DNA of 64,000 nt from Ectobius pallidus (Eukaryota; Arthropoda; Insecta; Blattodea; Ectobiidae): positions 118,477,751 through 118,541,750 of the forward strand of contig CAXKWD010000001.1 of assembly GCA_964059195.1 (NCBI GenBank). Direction: 5' to 3'. A program made the translations under genes and the position numbers. Below are positions 38,138 to 49,525 of the stretch, one piece after another; within the stretch, counting starts at the first letter, position 1; each line of letters opens with the position of its first letter. The notes under the pieces are model-generated. The model saw nothing but the letters and a program-made list of their open reading frames with translations. It was not told where the DNA came from and made no database searches.

Positions 38138-38414
38138 GTTTTATAGATTAGATTAGATTACATTAGATTAGATTAATGAGGGGTAGTGTAAGCCCTTCGG
38201 CTTCTCAACACTGCGACCTTAATAGATCTACTGTGAATACCCTATACCCTATTGTACAGTCACCACTTTAATTTAAGGCTTTTCAATATAACCTATAATT
38301 TTTCCTGGGTGATGTCCAGTCCTGAACCCAGGGAATTTTCGTTACTGAAAAACCCACTACCCGGCCGGGAATCGAACCCGGATCGCCAGGACCTACACAC
38401 CCATGGCGGCGGAC
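38138..38414 (-). mobile_element. tRNA-derived SINE (SINE-D) with (TAATC)n tail
   Basis: On the minus strand the head has a perfect B-box GGGTTCGATTCCCGG (near 38370) downstream of GCCATGGGTGTGTAGGTCC, which lacks a good A-box. The body holds CAGTGTTGAGAAGCCGAAGG, and the 3' end is a TAATC pentamer run (38142-38176) instead of poly(A), as in some LINE-dependent SINEs that share a short repeat tail with their partner. Confidence 0.75.
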
Positions 38415-39226
38415 TTCTTGTTTTATATGTAGACTACGAATATAATAGGGAGTGTATGTTAAATTGTAGATATATTTATTTTAAAATATTAAATAAACAG
38501 TAGGTTATAACATAAGAGAAGAGAGTATACATTCTGCCTCTGCAAATTTAACAATAAAGAGCCATATTATATTATAGGTAGACTAAGAGTAGACTATCTC
38601 GAGTATACATTCAGGCTTTTATATTTACTGAAAACATGAAAACAAATCGTAACATAAAGAGCGCGCTAGATTTAGGCAATGTGCACAAGTCGTTTCACGT
38701 ACCCTGTGGCTGCTTTTCCCATACAGCCTACCTGACTTTATTTGTGAGTCATTTAAATAACACTAATTCCTGAAGGAAAACGCATAGTTTGCAATTACAT
38801 TAATCTAAAAACCAGTAATTTTATTTATGTTATTGTTGAACGAGGATAACTCATGATTCAAAACAATGATACGTCGGCAGTAGATGTAACGACCACAATA
38901 TTTCTGTCCTGATGATGGAAAAAAAATCCTTATACAATATAGAACACAAGGCAATTTTAAGGACCAAGGTTACAATTTGTACTCTTTGCAGTAACTACAA
39001 TTTTGAGCCCGATGATTATAGCCCATGTTATAACTACATAGCCTACATTGTAAATATAGTCGTCATTATGAACGAAAACATAAACATCGGACCCAAAAGA
39101 AGATACCAAGTCCACTTATTTTACCAACATAAAATCATAATCTTCATTTTACAAGTTATTTAACGCACAGCTTGAGCTGAAGGTCATTCGTGCCTGTTTC
39201 CGTTCATTGTACGTAACTATTTCTAA
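38415..39226. other. No supported feature
   Basis: The 83-codon frame at 38912-39163 is AT-biased and unrecognised. Confidence 0.5.
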
Positions 39227-39300
39227 TGCCCGGTTTCTATCAACTGGCTAAATACCGACACAGCGGTATTCACATGCCTATGTAGAAATATCCGATCGTC
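39227..39300 (+). mobile_element. Terminal fragment resembling the 60.3 kb MITE
   Basis: TGCCCGGTTTCTATCAACTG matches the terminus of the MITE at 60326-60753 (minus-strand end TGCCCGGTTTCTACAAACT) and is preceded by TAA. Similarity fades after about 30 bp. Confidence 0.4.
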
Positions 39301-39339
39301 GTTAAACAAATAAAAATCTGAACGCATATTACCAAATTA

Positions 39340-39415
39340 GTTTGCCGAGGCAATAATGTCGTGGACTCGACATTTTAGAAGCTCAGGGTTCAATTCAAAT
39401 CCTGAGTCCAGCTAA
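39340..39415 (+). mobile_element. Possible tRNA-like SINE head
   Basis: TTTGCCGAGGCAATAATG, then AGCTCAGGGTTCAATTCAAA, is arranged like a tRNA with a degenerate A-box and a recognisable B-box. No body or second copy is visible. Confidence 0.3.
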
Positions 39416-39495
39416 TCTAATCAGTGTAAGATTGTCTTCAATCGCTGAGCTGAATAGCGCAATGGGATATAAGATACCTATTCACCTTTGACTTA

Positions 39496-39811
39496 TTTCC
39501 GGTTTCTATAAACTCGCGAAATACCTATGGTTAAATAATCCATTATACAAGTTAGTTCCAGGGGATCCTACCAGAGCTTTAATGATAGAAAGAGGAAAGC
39601 ATTACATATACGTATATGTGTGTGTGTGTTACCATGCCGAGGAATGAACCGTGAACCTCTAGAACCTGACATTGAGCTACGGTGAATACTGAGAATAGGT
39701 CTTGGATAAGGCAAATTTAATTGTTTCTTCCTATGTTTCCATACTTAAAATCGATATCATGTGATTTTGCAAGGTACTAATTAGTTCGGAATAATATTAT
39801 CTTCATGTAAA

Positions 39812-39856
<45 letters not shown>

Positions 39857-40250
39857 CGAGATCTAATGCGTGAGAGGAAGTTAAAATGAGAAATACGAAC
39901 CTTTTTAGTTTGCAATATTTGCATATTAAATATCGGCAAATGCAGGCATTACTGACAACGTACGGTACATAAAAATTTAAATAAGAAATATGTAAATAAA
40001 TTCTGATAAGCCTATCCTATAACGGAAACCATGTCAACATTACAAATCATCTCTGCACTTCTGAAATTGTACTTTACAGGAATTGTAATCAGCTGTGTAC
40101 GTCCGCCATATTGATCCTACGAGAGGTTAAATTTTATCCAGCCATCCATGAACGGAAAAATTAACCCAGTGATTTACCCTAGGAAAGATATAACCCGAGT
40201 TTGTAGAAACACTTTTTTCTGTCATTTTCATATCTACCCAGAGGACATTT
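39496..40250 (-). mobile_element. Decayed copy of the TTA-flanked MITE family
   Basis: Oriented opposite to the copy at 60326-60753. The left end TTTCCGGTTTCTATAAACTC then ACCTATGGTTAAAT is preceded by TTA, and 40110-40245 (GAGGTTAAATTTTATCCAGC, CATCCATGAACGG, CGAGTTTGTAGAAACA, CTGTCATTTTCATATCTACC) matches 60480-60610 inverted. The middle is enlarged by a (ATT)n run and unrelated sequence, and the far terminus is lost. Confidence 0.65.
39810..39856. repeat. (ATT)n microsatellite
   Basis: About 15 uninterrupted units inside the decayed MITE copy. Confidence 0.95.
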
Positions 40251-40358
40251 TTCTTCTTAATATCACTTTATATGAGCGCATAGCAGTTTATTATTTTGCA
40301 ACATTGACACAAAGAACTGTGTTCCTATCTTATTCTTTTTAAGAATAAGATACTTAAC

Positions 40359-40797
40359 CCACCGCTGTGACGCAGGGGATGCGTTCGCTCCCTCAAATAG
40401 TTGGCCCGGGTTCGATTACCGATAGGACAAGCTACCAAGTGGGGTTTTCCGTAGATTTTCCTCGCCTGTAATACGAATAACCGGTTACTTCAGGTCCTCG
40501 TAATCCCTGGTTATCATCTGGTCGTCATTATGATCTCCATCCAGTCCGCACCTTGTTCAGAATAATAGCCTAAGAAGTTCGATTGGTGCATCTTGTCTCG
40601 CGTGTTTCGAAAGTGACTCCGGAGTTGGGCTGATCTCCCAACTTGTGAGGACTTGCATGGCCTTGCCTGGTCAAAAAGTATGTCTATGATCCAAAGGTAA
40701 TCCCTCTCTCGACAGGTCGCTGTCCTGTGAGACCGGGCGGCTTGAGCTGCAAGAACTTCCTTGCAACGGGAGAAGTTCAACTAAGATAAAGAAAGAC
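40359..40797 (+). mobile_element. SINE-A, full-length copy 1
   Basis: About 440 bp, colinear with the copy at 53997. The head ACCGCTGTGACGCAGGGGAT contains the A-box region; the B-box is GGGTTCGATTACC at about 40408. The body includes GGTTATCATCTGGTCGTCAT, GGGCTGATCTCCCAACT and GGTCAAAAAGTATGTCTATG; the end is GGGAGAAGTTCAACTAAG plus ATAAAGAAAGA. It is clearly more diverged than copy 2, so presumably older. The 88-codon minus-strand frame inside it is not a gene. Confidence 0.85.
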
Positions 40798-41910
40798 AAT
40801 ATAATTATGATATGTTCTGTCCAGTTCTGATAACTGTAGCCGGTGAAGCGTAAGCTTAGTTGGAGGAAGGGACAAGTGATGGCTGGCGCTGAACCTGATT
40901 ACCGTGGCTCCCTCTTCTCCGACACACGGGAGATTCCTCAGAAATGGCTGTAGCAGTTTGAACTGAACTTGTAGTTTAATTATATTATAACGTGAACATT
41001 TCGTTTAAAACAATAAAGAAAGTATGTGGATGCAATGGCTATCTTATAGATAGTGATACAGCTTTGCTACTCCTGAAACGGAGAAATGTAAAAGCGGAAA
41101 TGTAGAAGACGAAGGTTGTTGCGATCTTCCCAAGGTACCGGTCAAGTGGTGTAAGGTCAGTTCATAACGCATCAGTTTCCATAGAGGTAGTCGGGAAGCT
41201 TTCCCCCGACAGCGTTCCTATAGGCATAACTCAGTCAATAACTATAGGCATATTATATTTTATAGTAATTATTAAATCAGTGAACAAAATAAGTGTTTGC
41301 ATCTCTTGGATAGCAAGTGACAAAAACTCGGTATTCAGGCACACGCGAAGGATAAATTGATAGCTTCTGCCACGGGGCCACACGAGTTAGCCAGTGAGTT
41401 AGTTCATTAACTGGGTATTAGTTCGCCCCAGAGCTCCTTGTTTCCAGATGCATTTTTCATTCTCGCAGCTCATAATCGTAAACCTTGGCAACAAAGTGCT
41501 CATATAACGTGTTCGCTCGTCAGCCCTTACAAAGCTGCAATTAAATGTCAAAAATGCCTCTATAATCCTCTCCATTTGTATAACGACGTTAATTACATAC
41601 TTATGGCGGTTGACAGGCATCATTATTGCAGGAAATGCTTTAAAACTGTGCGTGAATTTGTTTAATCATCCCTCTTCCAAACATTGTACAATTTATAATT
41701 CGGTTTCAAAAGCGTTATTTGATGATTTTGAGTGAAAGACCTTCCAAACAAATGAATAATTTGGCTCCGCTGGAAATGGTTGAAAAATGATGTCCACTTG
41801 TGCATGTCCATGGTTGTTTTGTTATGATGAATGAAAATAATCTAATTTGATACTGTTATCTGCGAGACAAGTTAACGTGGTTATATTATGCAATACTTGT
41901 TTACTTACAC
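40798..41910. other. No supported feature
   Basis: Non-coding as far as I can see. Opposite-strand frames at 41399-41665 overlap each other and show no domain. Confidence 0.5.
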
Positions 41911-42150
41911 AATGACAATAGACAATTCTTAAGCAAATTGAAGGAATACTATTTGGTTTATGGAACCCGGAGGTTCAATTGCCGTGCTTACATGAGCCCA
42001 CCAGCGACCCTGTTCTGTGCTAACTCCATCCAACCATCTCTCGCAAACCCTGCTTCCTTTATATATATATTCTAATATGTCCTCCCACCTACGTCTAGGT
42101 CTTCGAAGTGGTATTTGTCCTTCGGGTCTCACAATCAATAACTGAAGTTC
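41911..42150 (-). pseudogene. Non-LTR retrotransposon RT C-terminal relic
   Basis: The minus-strand frame 42153-41929 reads MELQLLIVRPEGQIPLRRPR, then RRWEDILEYI, and later ERWLDGVSTEQGRWWAHVST. This matches the conserved RPEGK.PLGRPRRRWEDNI...W....QDR..WR tail of arthropod endonuclease-reverse transcriptases. Only about 75 codons survive, and the copy is interrupted by a short TA-rich expansion at 42061-42070. The same segment occurs at 11085 and 54832, all on the minus strand. Confidence 0.8.
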
Positions 42151-43073
42151 CATAAATCATGTAAGCATTTGTGAACATTTTTTTATTTAATATGCCTACT
42201 ATGAAATATTATGAAGAAAAATGGATGAAATTACAGAAAAATAGCAAGATGAAACTTACATGCAGTGTGTTGTTGGGCATCACATGCAGAAATATTATGT
42301 ATAGGAGAGCAGTGTGTCAGCATCTCTGAAACAAAATAAATAGGTTACCAGTACATACAATTGTATCCTTTTTGGCTCATCTTAAGGTTAATATGAACCA
42401 GGTTATAAAACTGGTTAAAACATGGCTCGAATCAAATTTACTTTCTCTAAATATCAATTATTCTGCCGTAGTTCCTTTTTCATGAACTGTTACAGGTTTA
42501 AATACTTTAATTGTAATAATTTATATTTCTAACTGTCCTAATTCTAACAACTGTGTATGTTGTACTATGAAGAAATCAGACCTTGTGTAATATTGGACTT
42601 TATTTCAGTCCACAGTGCAGTATGACATAATAGCTTGAAGAAGACGTTTTTAAAAAAATTTCCTTAGTCCCTTGATTTTACTGCAAAAAAAGTTTCATAA
42701 TAATTTGTTTAGCCTTTACACTATTCATCTAATTTAATGTTTCTTGAATTTAATGTTCTCAGCATGTAGAAATTTACAAATATATTACAGGCTATTAACA
42801 TTATGTTAATAAAAACGAAATTATATTAAGATGTGACTCACATTGTTGTAACACGAGACGAACACTTCAATTCTCTTCATGAACCAAAATACTATACTAC
42901 TGCTAGAAAGAAACAATGCTCAAGTTTTGGACGAAGATTATTCAGTTCTGTTGTTAAAAATAATTTAACTTTAGCAACTTGTGGTAACAATATTTTCAAG
43001 AAATAATTAAATATACTGTATAATAATTTAGCTTATATAAAACTCCTATATTTTAGTTTTCTTCCTGTATGAC
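42151..43073. other. No supported feature
   Basis: AT-rich non-coding sequence. Confidence 0.5.
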
Positions 43074-43689
43074 TTAGGGCGGAATTCTGGAACAAGCCTT
43101 CAACTCCTCCTGAAACCTTCCTTAGTAAAGGAGGGTAAAAAGAAGGCACCTTCTTCAAATGCAAAATCAAATTCTCGGTTCTTTCTTATAGCGTCCTTAA
43201 TGAAGGACAGCTTATAAAGCCTCCTTCAGTTGCCATGGACAGTTGGCATCTGCATGGAAGACAAATGTTCCCATATGTTCGATTATACATTAAGTGCTGT
43301 TGTATAATGACTATTTATTTTATGAAAATTGATGACTATTAAATTACAGGATTGAAGTTTACTTCATTTTATGTCAGATTAGTAATTCCTGACCTCTTAA
43401 TAAATAACAACATGAAGCTCTGAGATATGCATAGGTTGGTAGTAACTAGCGTCTTTATTCCATTGTACGGGACTGCAGCGAGGCACACATCTGAATTTAT
43501 CACTCGAATATTCAGCGTATTATGGTACCAATGAATGAAATAATACAATAATGTATCATAATGTAACATAGCAGGGCTCCGAAGTAAAGTCCAACGTCGA
43601 AATACGGTAAGTGTTTTTTCTATTCTATGAGCCACTGATGCGATAGCCTTCTTTCCTCCCCGCATGGACGATTCAACTTCACAGTTTGT

Positions 43690-43848
43690 TCGTGGTCTCG
43701 GGGTAACGTGCGTGTCTAGTAATGGAGAGGTCTCACGTTCAAATCCACCCCAAAGCGACTTTTTTTTTTTATTTATGTGAAATTGTGCACATTCCATTCT
43801 TGTGTTCTATTTTATCAATGTGCTTGAATAAGTATTATATTCTTCTTA

Positions 43849-43889
<41 letters not shown>
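43690..43889 (+). mobile_element. tRNA-like SINE with 40-A tail, nested in the 43.1 kb element
   Basis: GTTCGTGGTCTCGGGGTAAC, then CACGTTCAAATCCACCCC (B-box near 43735), looks like a tRNA-derived head. It runs through a T-rich block at 43761 and an AT-rich body into an uninterrupted run of 40 A at 43850-43889. A 40-A homopolymer suggests a young insertion. I could not find the target-site duplication, so the grouping of head and tail into one element is inferred. Confidence 0.5.
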
Positions 43890-43891
<2 letters not shown>

Positions 43892-44219
43892 GGGAATTCA
43901 TCGTCTTTCATTGACTTGTGCATTTTCTTACATTAACCTGTAACATCAGGCCTAAAGAATGGTAACATAAGCATATAAATGTTATTTCATGAACAGAAAC
44001 TTGCTTTAAAGTTAAAAGTGCATAGGCCTATAGGACTACTCAGAACAAAACTGCGTACCGCTTGGTGGAACTATCCTCTTTTTATTGTCATACTGTACTA
44101 TTTTATTGAGAACATAAAGACTATGTAGTCTATGATATAAAAAATGTGTCTAGCATTTTTATAATATTGCAGCTGCTTCTATTGCCGGTACTCTTCTTTA
44201 ATATTGTCATTATTATTAG

Positions 44220-44244
44220 TAATAATAATAATAATAATAATAAT
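44220..44244. repeat. (TAA)n microsatellite
   Basis: Eight uninterrupted units, inside the TTA-flanked element. Confidence 0.9.
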
Positions 44245-44639
44245 TTATTTTCTGTCAATTGACTTGATACAAGTTTCTGACATTGTCAAGCTTACAGACT
44301 AAGAGCTAATATTATACAACCTAATATTGCTACAACCTAGATCTAAGGATAAAAGTGTGTGATTGATCAAAATATAATAATGTATATGTGCTAATCGGTT
44401 GTTACAATTCGTCTAAAGAATATAAACATTTTTCTATTAAGTATTTCTTCAGAAGTGTTTTGAAATTTTTCTTGTCAGCATTCTTAATTTCTACAGGTAG
44501 CTTCTTGTATAGTATAGTTCCAATTACACTTACGTCCTTAAATATAATTTGCTTTTTGCATGTATATCTATGACAATCTAAGCTACTTCTTGTGCTATAA
44601 TTATGAATTTCACTATTTTCTTGTTAGATTTCTAAATAC

Positions 44640-44890
44640 TATTTCTAGTACTATTATTATATTTTTATTATAGGCCTATTATTATATTTGTATTATATTA
44701 TTATATTTATATTAAATACCCATTATTATATTTGTATTATATTATATTTTTATTATATTATGATATTTATATTGCATTATTATTAGACTACTACTACTAT
44801 AATTATTCTTAATGGTATTGTCATTGTTAGGTCTATTGCTATTATTTCTGTATTTATTATCATTATTATAATATTATTATTATGTTCCTC
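44640..44890. repeat. Cryptically simple ATT/ATATT-rich tract
   Basis: Repeated blocks of TATTATTATATTTGTATTAT and variants fill about 250 bp. It is a low-complexity expansion with no clean period. Confidence 0.7.
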
Positions 44891-45740
44891 TTTGTTTTGT
44901 CATAAGTATTGAGATCAAACATACGTGCAATTAAACAGTTGTAGGCCTAATAGTTGGCTTTCAAAATATATATTTGTATTCTTTAAGGTTAATTAGCCAG
45001 TACTCCTTTCCTGTGTTATATGGGTATGTAAGAGTTATGTTCATGGGCCTAATTTACGTATTTTATATCCACGCTTCAATGTCATTTATCGTGACATTGA
45101 TCACTTTATACTATATCCAATCTTAATTTTTTTAATAAATAGACAATAATGAACTACCGTACATACAGTACGCTATTCTTTTCCAAAAATAGTTATTTAT
45201 GGAGCTTATTTAATAGATATTCTGCTCACAATGGACTGTTATTTTGAAATTCACGGTTTTTTTGCCCGTAATAATGAGTTTAATTTGTTTGTGTCGTATG
45301 TATGTAGTCATATTTTTATTTAATACTTCTAGATAATATAATAATTATTTCGTAGCATTATCGTTAACCTACGTTGCTGTAGTACAATCTGAAATGTGAT
45401 ATAAGTTGCATAATCTCAATAAATTCACCATCTAATATCACAGAAGTGAGAAAACTGACGTCTGAAAACTATAGAGGATGGAAAAAGGCGACCACTCGGC
45501 TTCCTTCAGTATTTAAGATAAGGAAACTCTCTTACTTCCTCCTTTAAACTAACAGGGAGGTTCGAGAATAAGAAAAGGTGCTTCTTAAGGGACATCACAG
45601 GCCCCCTTTCACCTTTAAGGAGCCATCCTTCCTAAAGCGAAACAAGGAAGGTTCCAGAGTACGAATGGCTATGTAAGGAGGATTGAAGGCCCATTTTAAA
45701 TGAAGGAGCTTGAAAGGAGGATTCCAGAATTCCGCCCTTA

Positions 45741-48130
45741 ATCTCAATACGTATTCATGCACCACACAATATTGTTCCTTTCTCGTATTTAATCTCTACA
45801 AAAGTAAATTGTATGATTATTATGTATCTACCCCGAGCGCAATGTCATTTGTATGCACTTACCTGTGTGTGTTAATTTAATTATTTTACTTTTTATGTCA
45901 GGATGGTAAAAGTTATTACAGTTTTTGGGGGGGGCAAGGATGGGGGTAATTCGTGAGCTCTATACTAGTTTCAATTTTTGGGAAATGTTTATACAATAAA
46001 AAAATGTTCAGACCAAACGTAACTTTCTTATTTATAGGCTTATCAGATTTCTAGGCCTATCAGATTTCTTTTCTTTTTTAACATGTTAAACAAATTAAAG
46101 AAAATCGATATTCATAAATCTTTCTTTTTTTTGCCTTGGAACCCTTGCAGTGTAGGTAGTATTGGTAACGGTCCCCTTAAAATAAACCTAAAATGCAACT
46201 CAGTCAAGGATTGAAGCGTATATCTCTACTATACACTTACCGCACTGGGAACTCGGTAAAAACCAGCGATCATCAGAAAATATCTTATTCTGATTTTTGT
46301 ACTTCAGTTCACTTAGTAATAGTTTATAGACTGATAGATCTTAACGGAAAATAAGTTAATAACAGTGGTATTTTTGTTTACATTAAGGATGAGTAAAAGT
46401 TGAGAAGCATATAATCAAGTTCTACTCTCTAAATCAAATATTATTTCTAATTCGATGAATATAGTGAATATTTTCATGTTGAATTTAATATTTCTGTGCG
46501 TCGAACATAAAAAACTGCTAAATTCACTTTAAAAATATATTACATTCCCTAAACGAGGAGGTGGGTTTTCAGGTATTCACCCATCTGTTGGGACATCTCA
46601 CACCTGTTCATGTCATAACTGTTTGTCACTCCTACGCGACTGTTCTCTTGCTCCATTTATTACCGCCCTACAGGAATTTGATACGACTATAACTGTATCC
46701 GCGAAGGTCATTATCAGCGCTTTTAGAATATTTCAACCGAATTACATGTTATTAAGTTTGTAATTTTGTAGCAATCAAACAAGTTCACCTACGATTGCCG
46801 ATCCGAAAATTGGTAAAACCTAAGAGAGAATAACATCGCGCACTGACAATGCAGCTCTTATTTAATATACATTATTCGGAATGAATAATTATGATTTCTG
46901 CTGCCGCTATAAATCACGAATACGTACACTTTCTTCCTAACAAATTGTAGGAACCTCAACCAACTAGATTACATTATATTCCTGCAGAAGAAAATTCGGC
47001 CCGGACGGGATAAAAACTCAGGTTTACAGCCTGATACACTGAACCCGAAACCTAGTATGTACTCAGCCAAATTCCGAATGTTCCTTTAGACCAGTGGAAG
47101 ACAACTTCGTCTCCTGATGACGTTTGTGAAGGACGTGCACTAAAGTCACTGTGTGTACACAACAGAGCTAGGTGCTGAAGTCTAGACTAAATCTCCGTTG
47201 CCCGCCGAACTAATGCTCCTCCCTTCTCCCCCGTTCATTGGAGCCTACATTTCACAAATTCCTCGCAAAAGTCTACCGCGTGAAGCCAGAAACTAGTGCA
47301 TTGATGTCGCAGAGTAACCTTCAGTCCTCTCCTGTTCTAGACTTCTATGGATCTCCGGATGTTCACATATCCGTGATATAGTGAGAATTCTTCTAACTCT
47401 GAAGTCGTTTCTATTGTAGGATTTAAAATTTGCCAGATCTTATATTGATACTAGCTACTGATAAGTTCTCAGCCACACCTCAGCCATCCCAGAACAGATT
47501 TTTCCTACAGATTATATTATAATATATTGTGTTCGAGATAGACTGAAAATCTATCAGTAGGCTAACCACAGTAGAGCATAGTTGCGATACATGTACTACT
47601 TCTGCCAGTGACGTTAATTCGTGTCAGTACTGCCTGCTTTACATGACTGTAGATTTGCTATCATGCATTGAGATCTTTAAAATCCTAAAAGGGTGAATTT
47701 CAGAAGTCCCAAAAATTCCTAAGGCAACATAGGAGTTAGATTATTCTCCTTTTGATTGGAAGTTAGGCGTTGATTTCGTATCGTAGCGTGATAAATAATC
47801 TTTTACCCTCAGAGAAATTCCCTGGGGAAGATTTTGACTATTGCATGCCTTGTTTTCTTCTCGGCCCTTGTTTAGGTGATGAGCCAATTTTGTATCACTA
47901 CAAACCGTAAAGAACGAAGAGACAGCAGATTCACAGAGGAAAAAGAAAAGCTCTAAAGATAAATGGGGAAATAGTGTGTACTCTAAGCTATATAGCTATC
48001 ACAAATCTTCTTATTTAAGACGTATTTTATTGACTTGCACATAAACAACTCCCTGCACTGGCAGGTTGCCGCTGTGGGAAAAGTAAACAAATCAATATAT
48101 GAGACGTTAACATTTAACATAGATTACATA
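45741..48130. other. No supported feature
   Basis: Non-coding as far as I can tell. The part at 46.95-47.4 kb is somewhat more GC-rich but has no open frame or repeat copy. A G8 run lies at about 45929-45936. Confidence 0.45.
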
Positions 48131-48358
48131 TTAAGTTATCTTAATGTAGTTTAAAAATAGAAATAAAAACTTCTCTTTACAAGGTTTAAATTGCTGTAGG
48201 TTATATAGATGATACCTCAAGATGTTTAACGAACCGCGTATTGTCATAACAACTAGCGATTCGATCTCTGATTTTGGCAGGTCAATTTCATTCCAAAATT
48301 TCATAAAGAATGAGGGTATAGTTCCACGAGCACCCACCATGAGGCCACCCACTAGTCG
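48131..48358 (-). pseudogene. Retrotransposon-related protein fragment (GARGTIPxFF motif)
   Basis: The minus-strand frame contains GGLMVGARGTIPSFFMKFWN, with L..RG.LNILRYHLYN about 35 residues later. From memory, V.GARGTIP.FF..F followed by ..I..S..ILRNHLY occurs near the C-terminal end of reverse transcriptases in several invertebrate non-LTR elements. About 70 codons remain, with no upstream RT domain. The family is not assigned. Confidence 0.5.
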
Positions 48359-49440
48359 AGATTATGTTTTTGCTTGTAAAATGGGATGGTAGGTTCATAT
48401 ATCAGTTGTTTCTCGGTGCACATTGATAGGTCTTAAGTTATCTCTAAAAGAAAGTCCGAAGGAGTTACGATAGTTCCGGGGAGTAACACAATAGGAATGT
48501 AAGAAACAGAGATTCCAGTTAGATTGTCAGCACAATTATGGTGATTTTTGTACAGATTTTATAACTTGGGAGGTATGTTGATTTATATGATATTATTCAA
48601 ATGCTATATTTTGTTATATTGTGTGATCTATCTGTATTTATCACACGTAAATTCCTATCTTGACAGTGAATGACATATTTCGTAATATTTAGATAATGCA
48701 AGTCAGGACACTGGAGGAATAATATTGTATTCAACTTGACGTGCATGTTCTTGATTCAGTTGTGGTTTACATATAATGTGTACGCTACATTTCTACTACA
48801 ATACGTGGCACGAGGGAAGGCTATGAGCAAATTAAATCTCGAAACTGTCGTGCATGCTGTGGTCAATTTCCTCATAGCCAGTCTGTATGCAAGCCTCTTG
48901 ACCTCCGCCCTGCAATATCATGAATAAATATAATTTTCGCAAGCAACGGACCTCGTGGCTCAGTCAATATATCAACTTATTACGGCATGAGTGACCGCAT
49001 TGTCATTTCGTGGTTGAGGTGCCACACTGCGACAGAGATAGAAAATTAGATCAAACCAGCAACATCGTTATATCAAGGATGTAGCAGATGATGGTTATCA
49101 AGTAAGGTCAAGTAAGAAAACAGTACAATAACATTCCTAGAGCTGATGCAAGAAGTTGGAAATATACATTTCATGAAGTTTCTACGTGAGTTTGGAGAAA
49201 GTCTCCTTATTGATGGACTAGAAGATCAGTATTAAAATTAAAGACCGTGTTCGTGTAATTGATATTCGCTTTGCTGACTGCCGATCTAGATGGCCGGGTT
49301 CGATCCTGAGCTCCTTTAACCTTTTTTTAGGCAGGGAAATCTAGACCGGTATGCACTCAGCATTGTCAGAGTAATAAAAAGCTACTTGGTGAATAAGTAT
49401 AATATCGCGTCCGATCACGAAATCCATCGATCTGTTATTT
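48359..49440. other. No firm feature; two B-box/A-box-like words
   Basis: CTCGTGGCTCAGTCAATATA at about 48951 (A-box-like) and GGCCGGGTTCGATCCTGAG at about 49292 (B-box-like) may be remnants of tRNA-derived SINEs, but neither has the complementary box at the right spacing. Confidence 0.35.
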
Positions 49441-49525
49441 TTTTTCTTTATTTTCTTTATTTATTTAACCTGGCGGAGTTAAGGCCATAAGTCCTTCTCT
49501 ACCACTCAGCCAGGGCAAAAACATG
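49441..49525. repeat. Probable 3'-end fragment of a dispersed repeat
   Basis: A T-rich leader (TTTTTTTCTTTATTTTCTTT) precedes TTATTTAACCTGGCGGAGTT and AAGGCC..AAGTCCTTCTCTACCACTC. I recall similar TTTAACCTGGCAGAGTTAAG sequences as common insect repeat ends; there is no second copy here to test this. Confidence 0.35.

Larger units (their letters stand above)
43077..45737. mobile_element. 2.66 kb TTA-flanked DNA element (PIF/Harbinger-like), non-autonomous
   Basis: The ends are perfect 16 bp inverted repeats, GGGCGGAATTCTGGAA at 43077-43092 and its complement at 45722-45737, flanked on both sides by TTA (43074-43076 and 45738-45740). A 3 bp TWA duplication with G-rich termini is typical of PIF/Harbinger. 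Both ends (about 43090-43245 and 45500-45720) are crowded with CTCCTT/CCTTC words and their complements. I find neither a DDE transposase nor a Myb-like protein inside; the interior is AT-rich, with a SINE-like insert and microsatellites. The 142-codon minus-strand frame at 43369-43797 shows no transposase motif. It must rely on a partner elsewhere. Confidence 0.8.

Noticed and set aside
43369..43797. 142-codon minus-strand frame, one of the two longest in the window
   Set aside because: It runs through a tRNA-like SINE head and the interior of a TIR element, with Lys-rich sequence from a poly(T) block; no transposase or other domain is recognisable.
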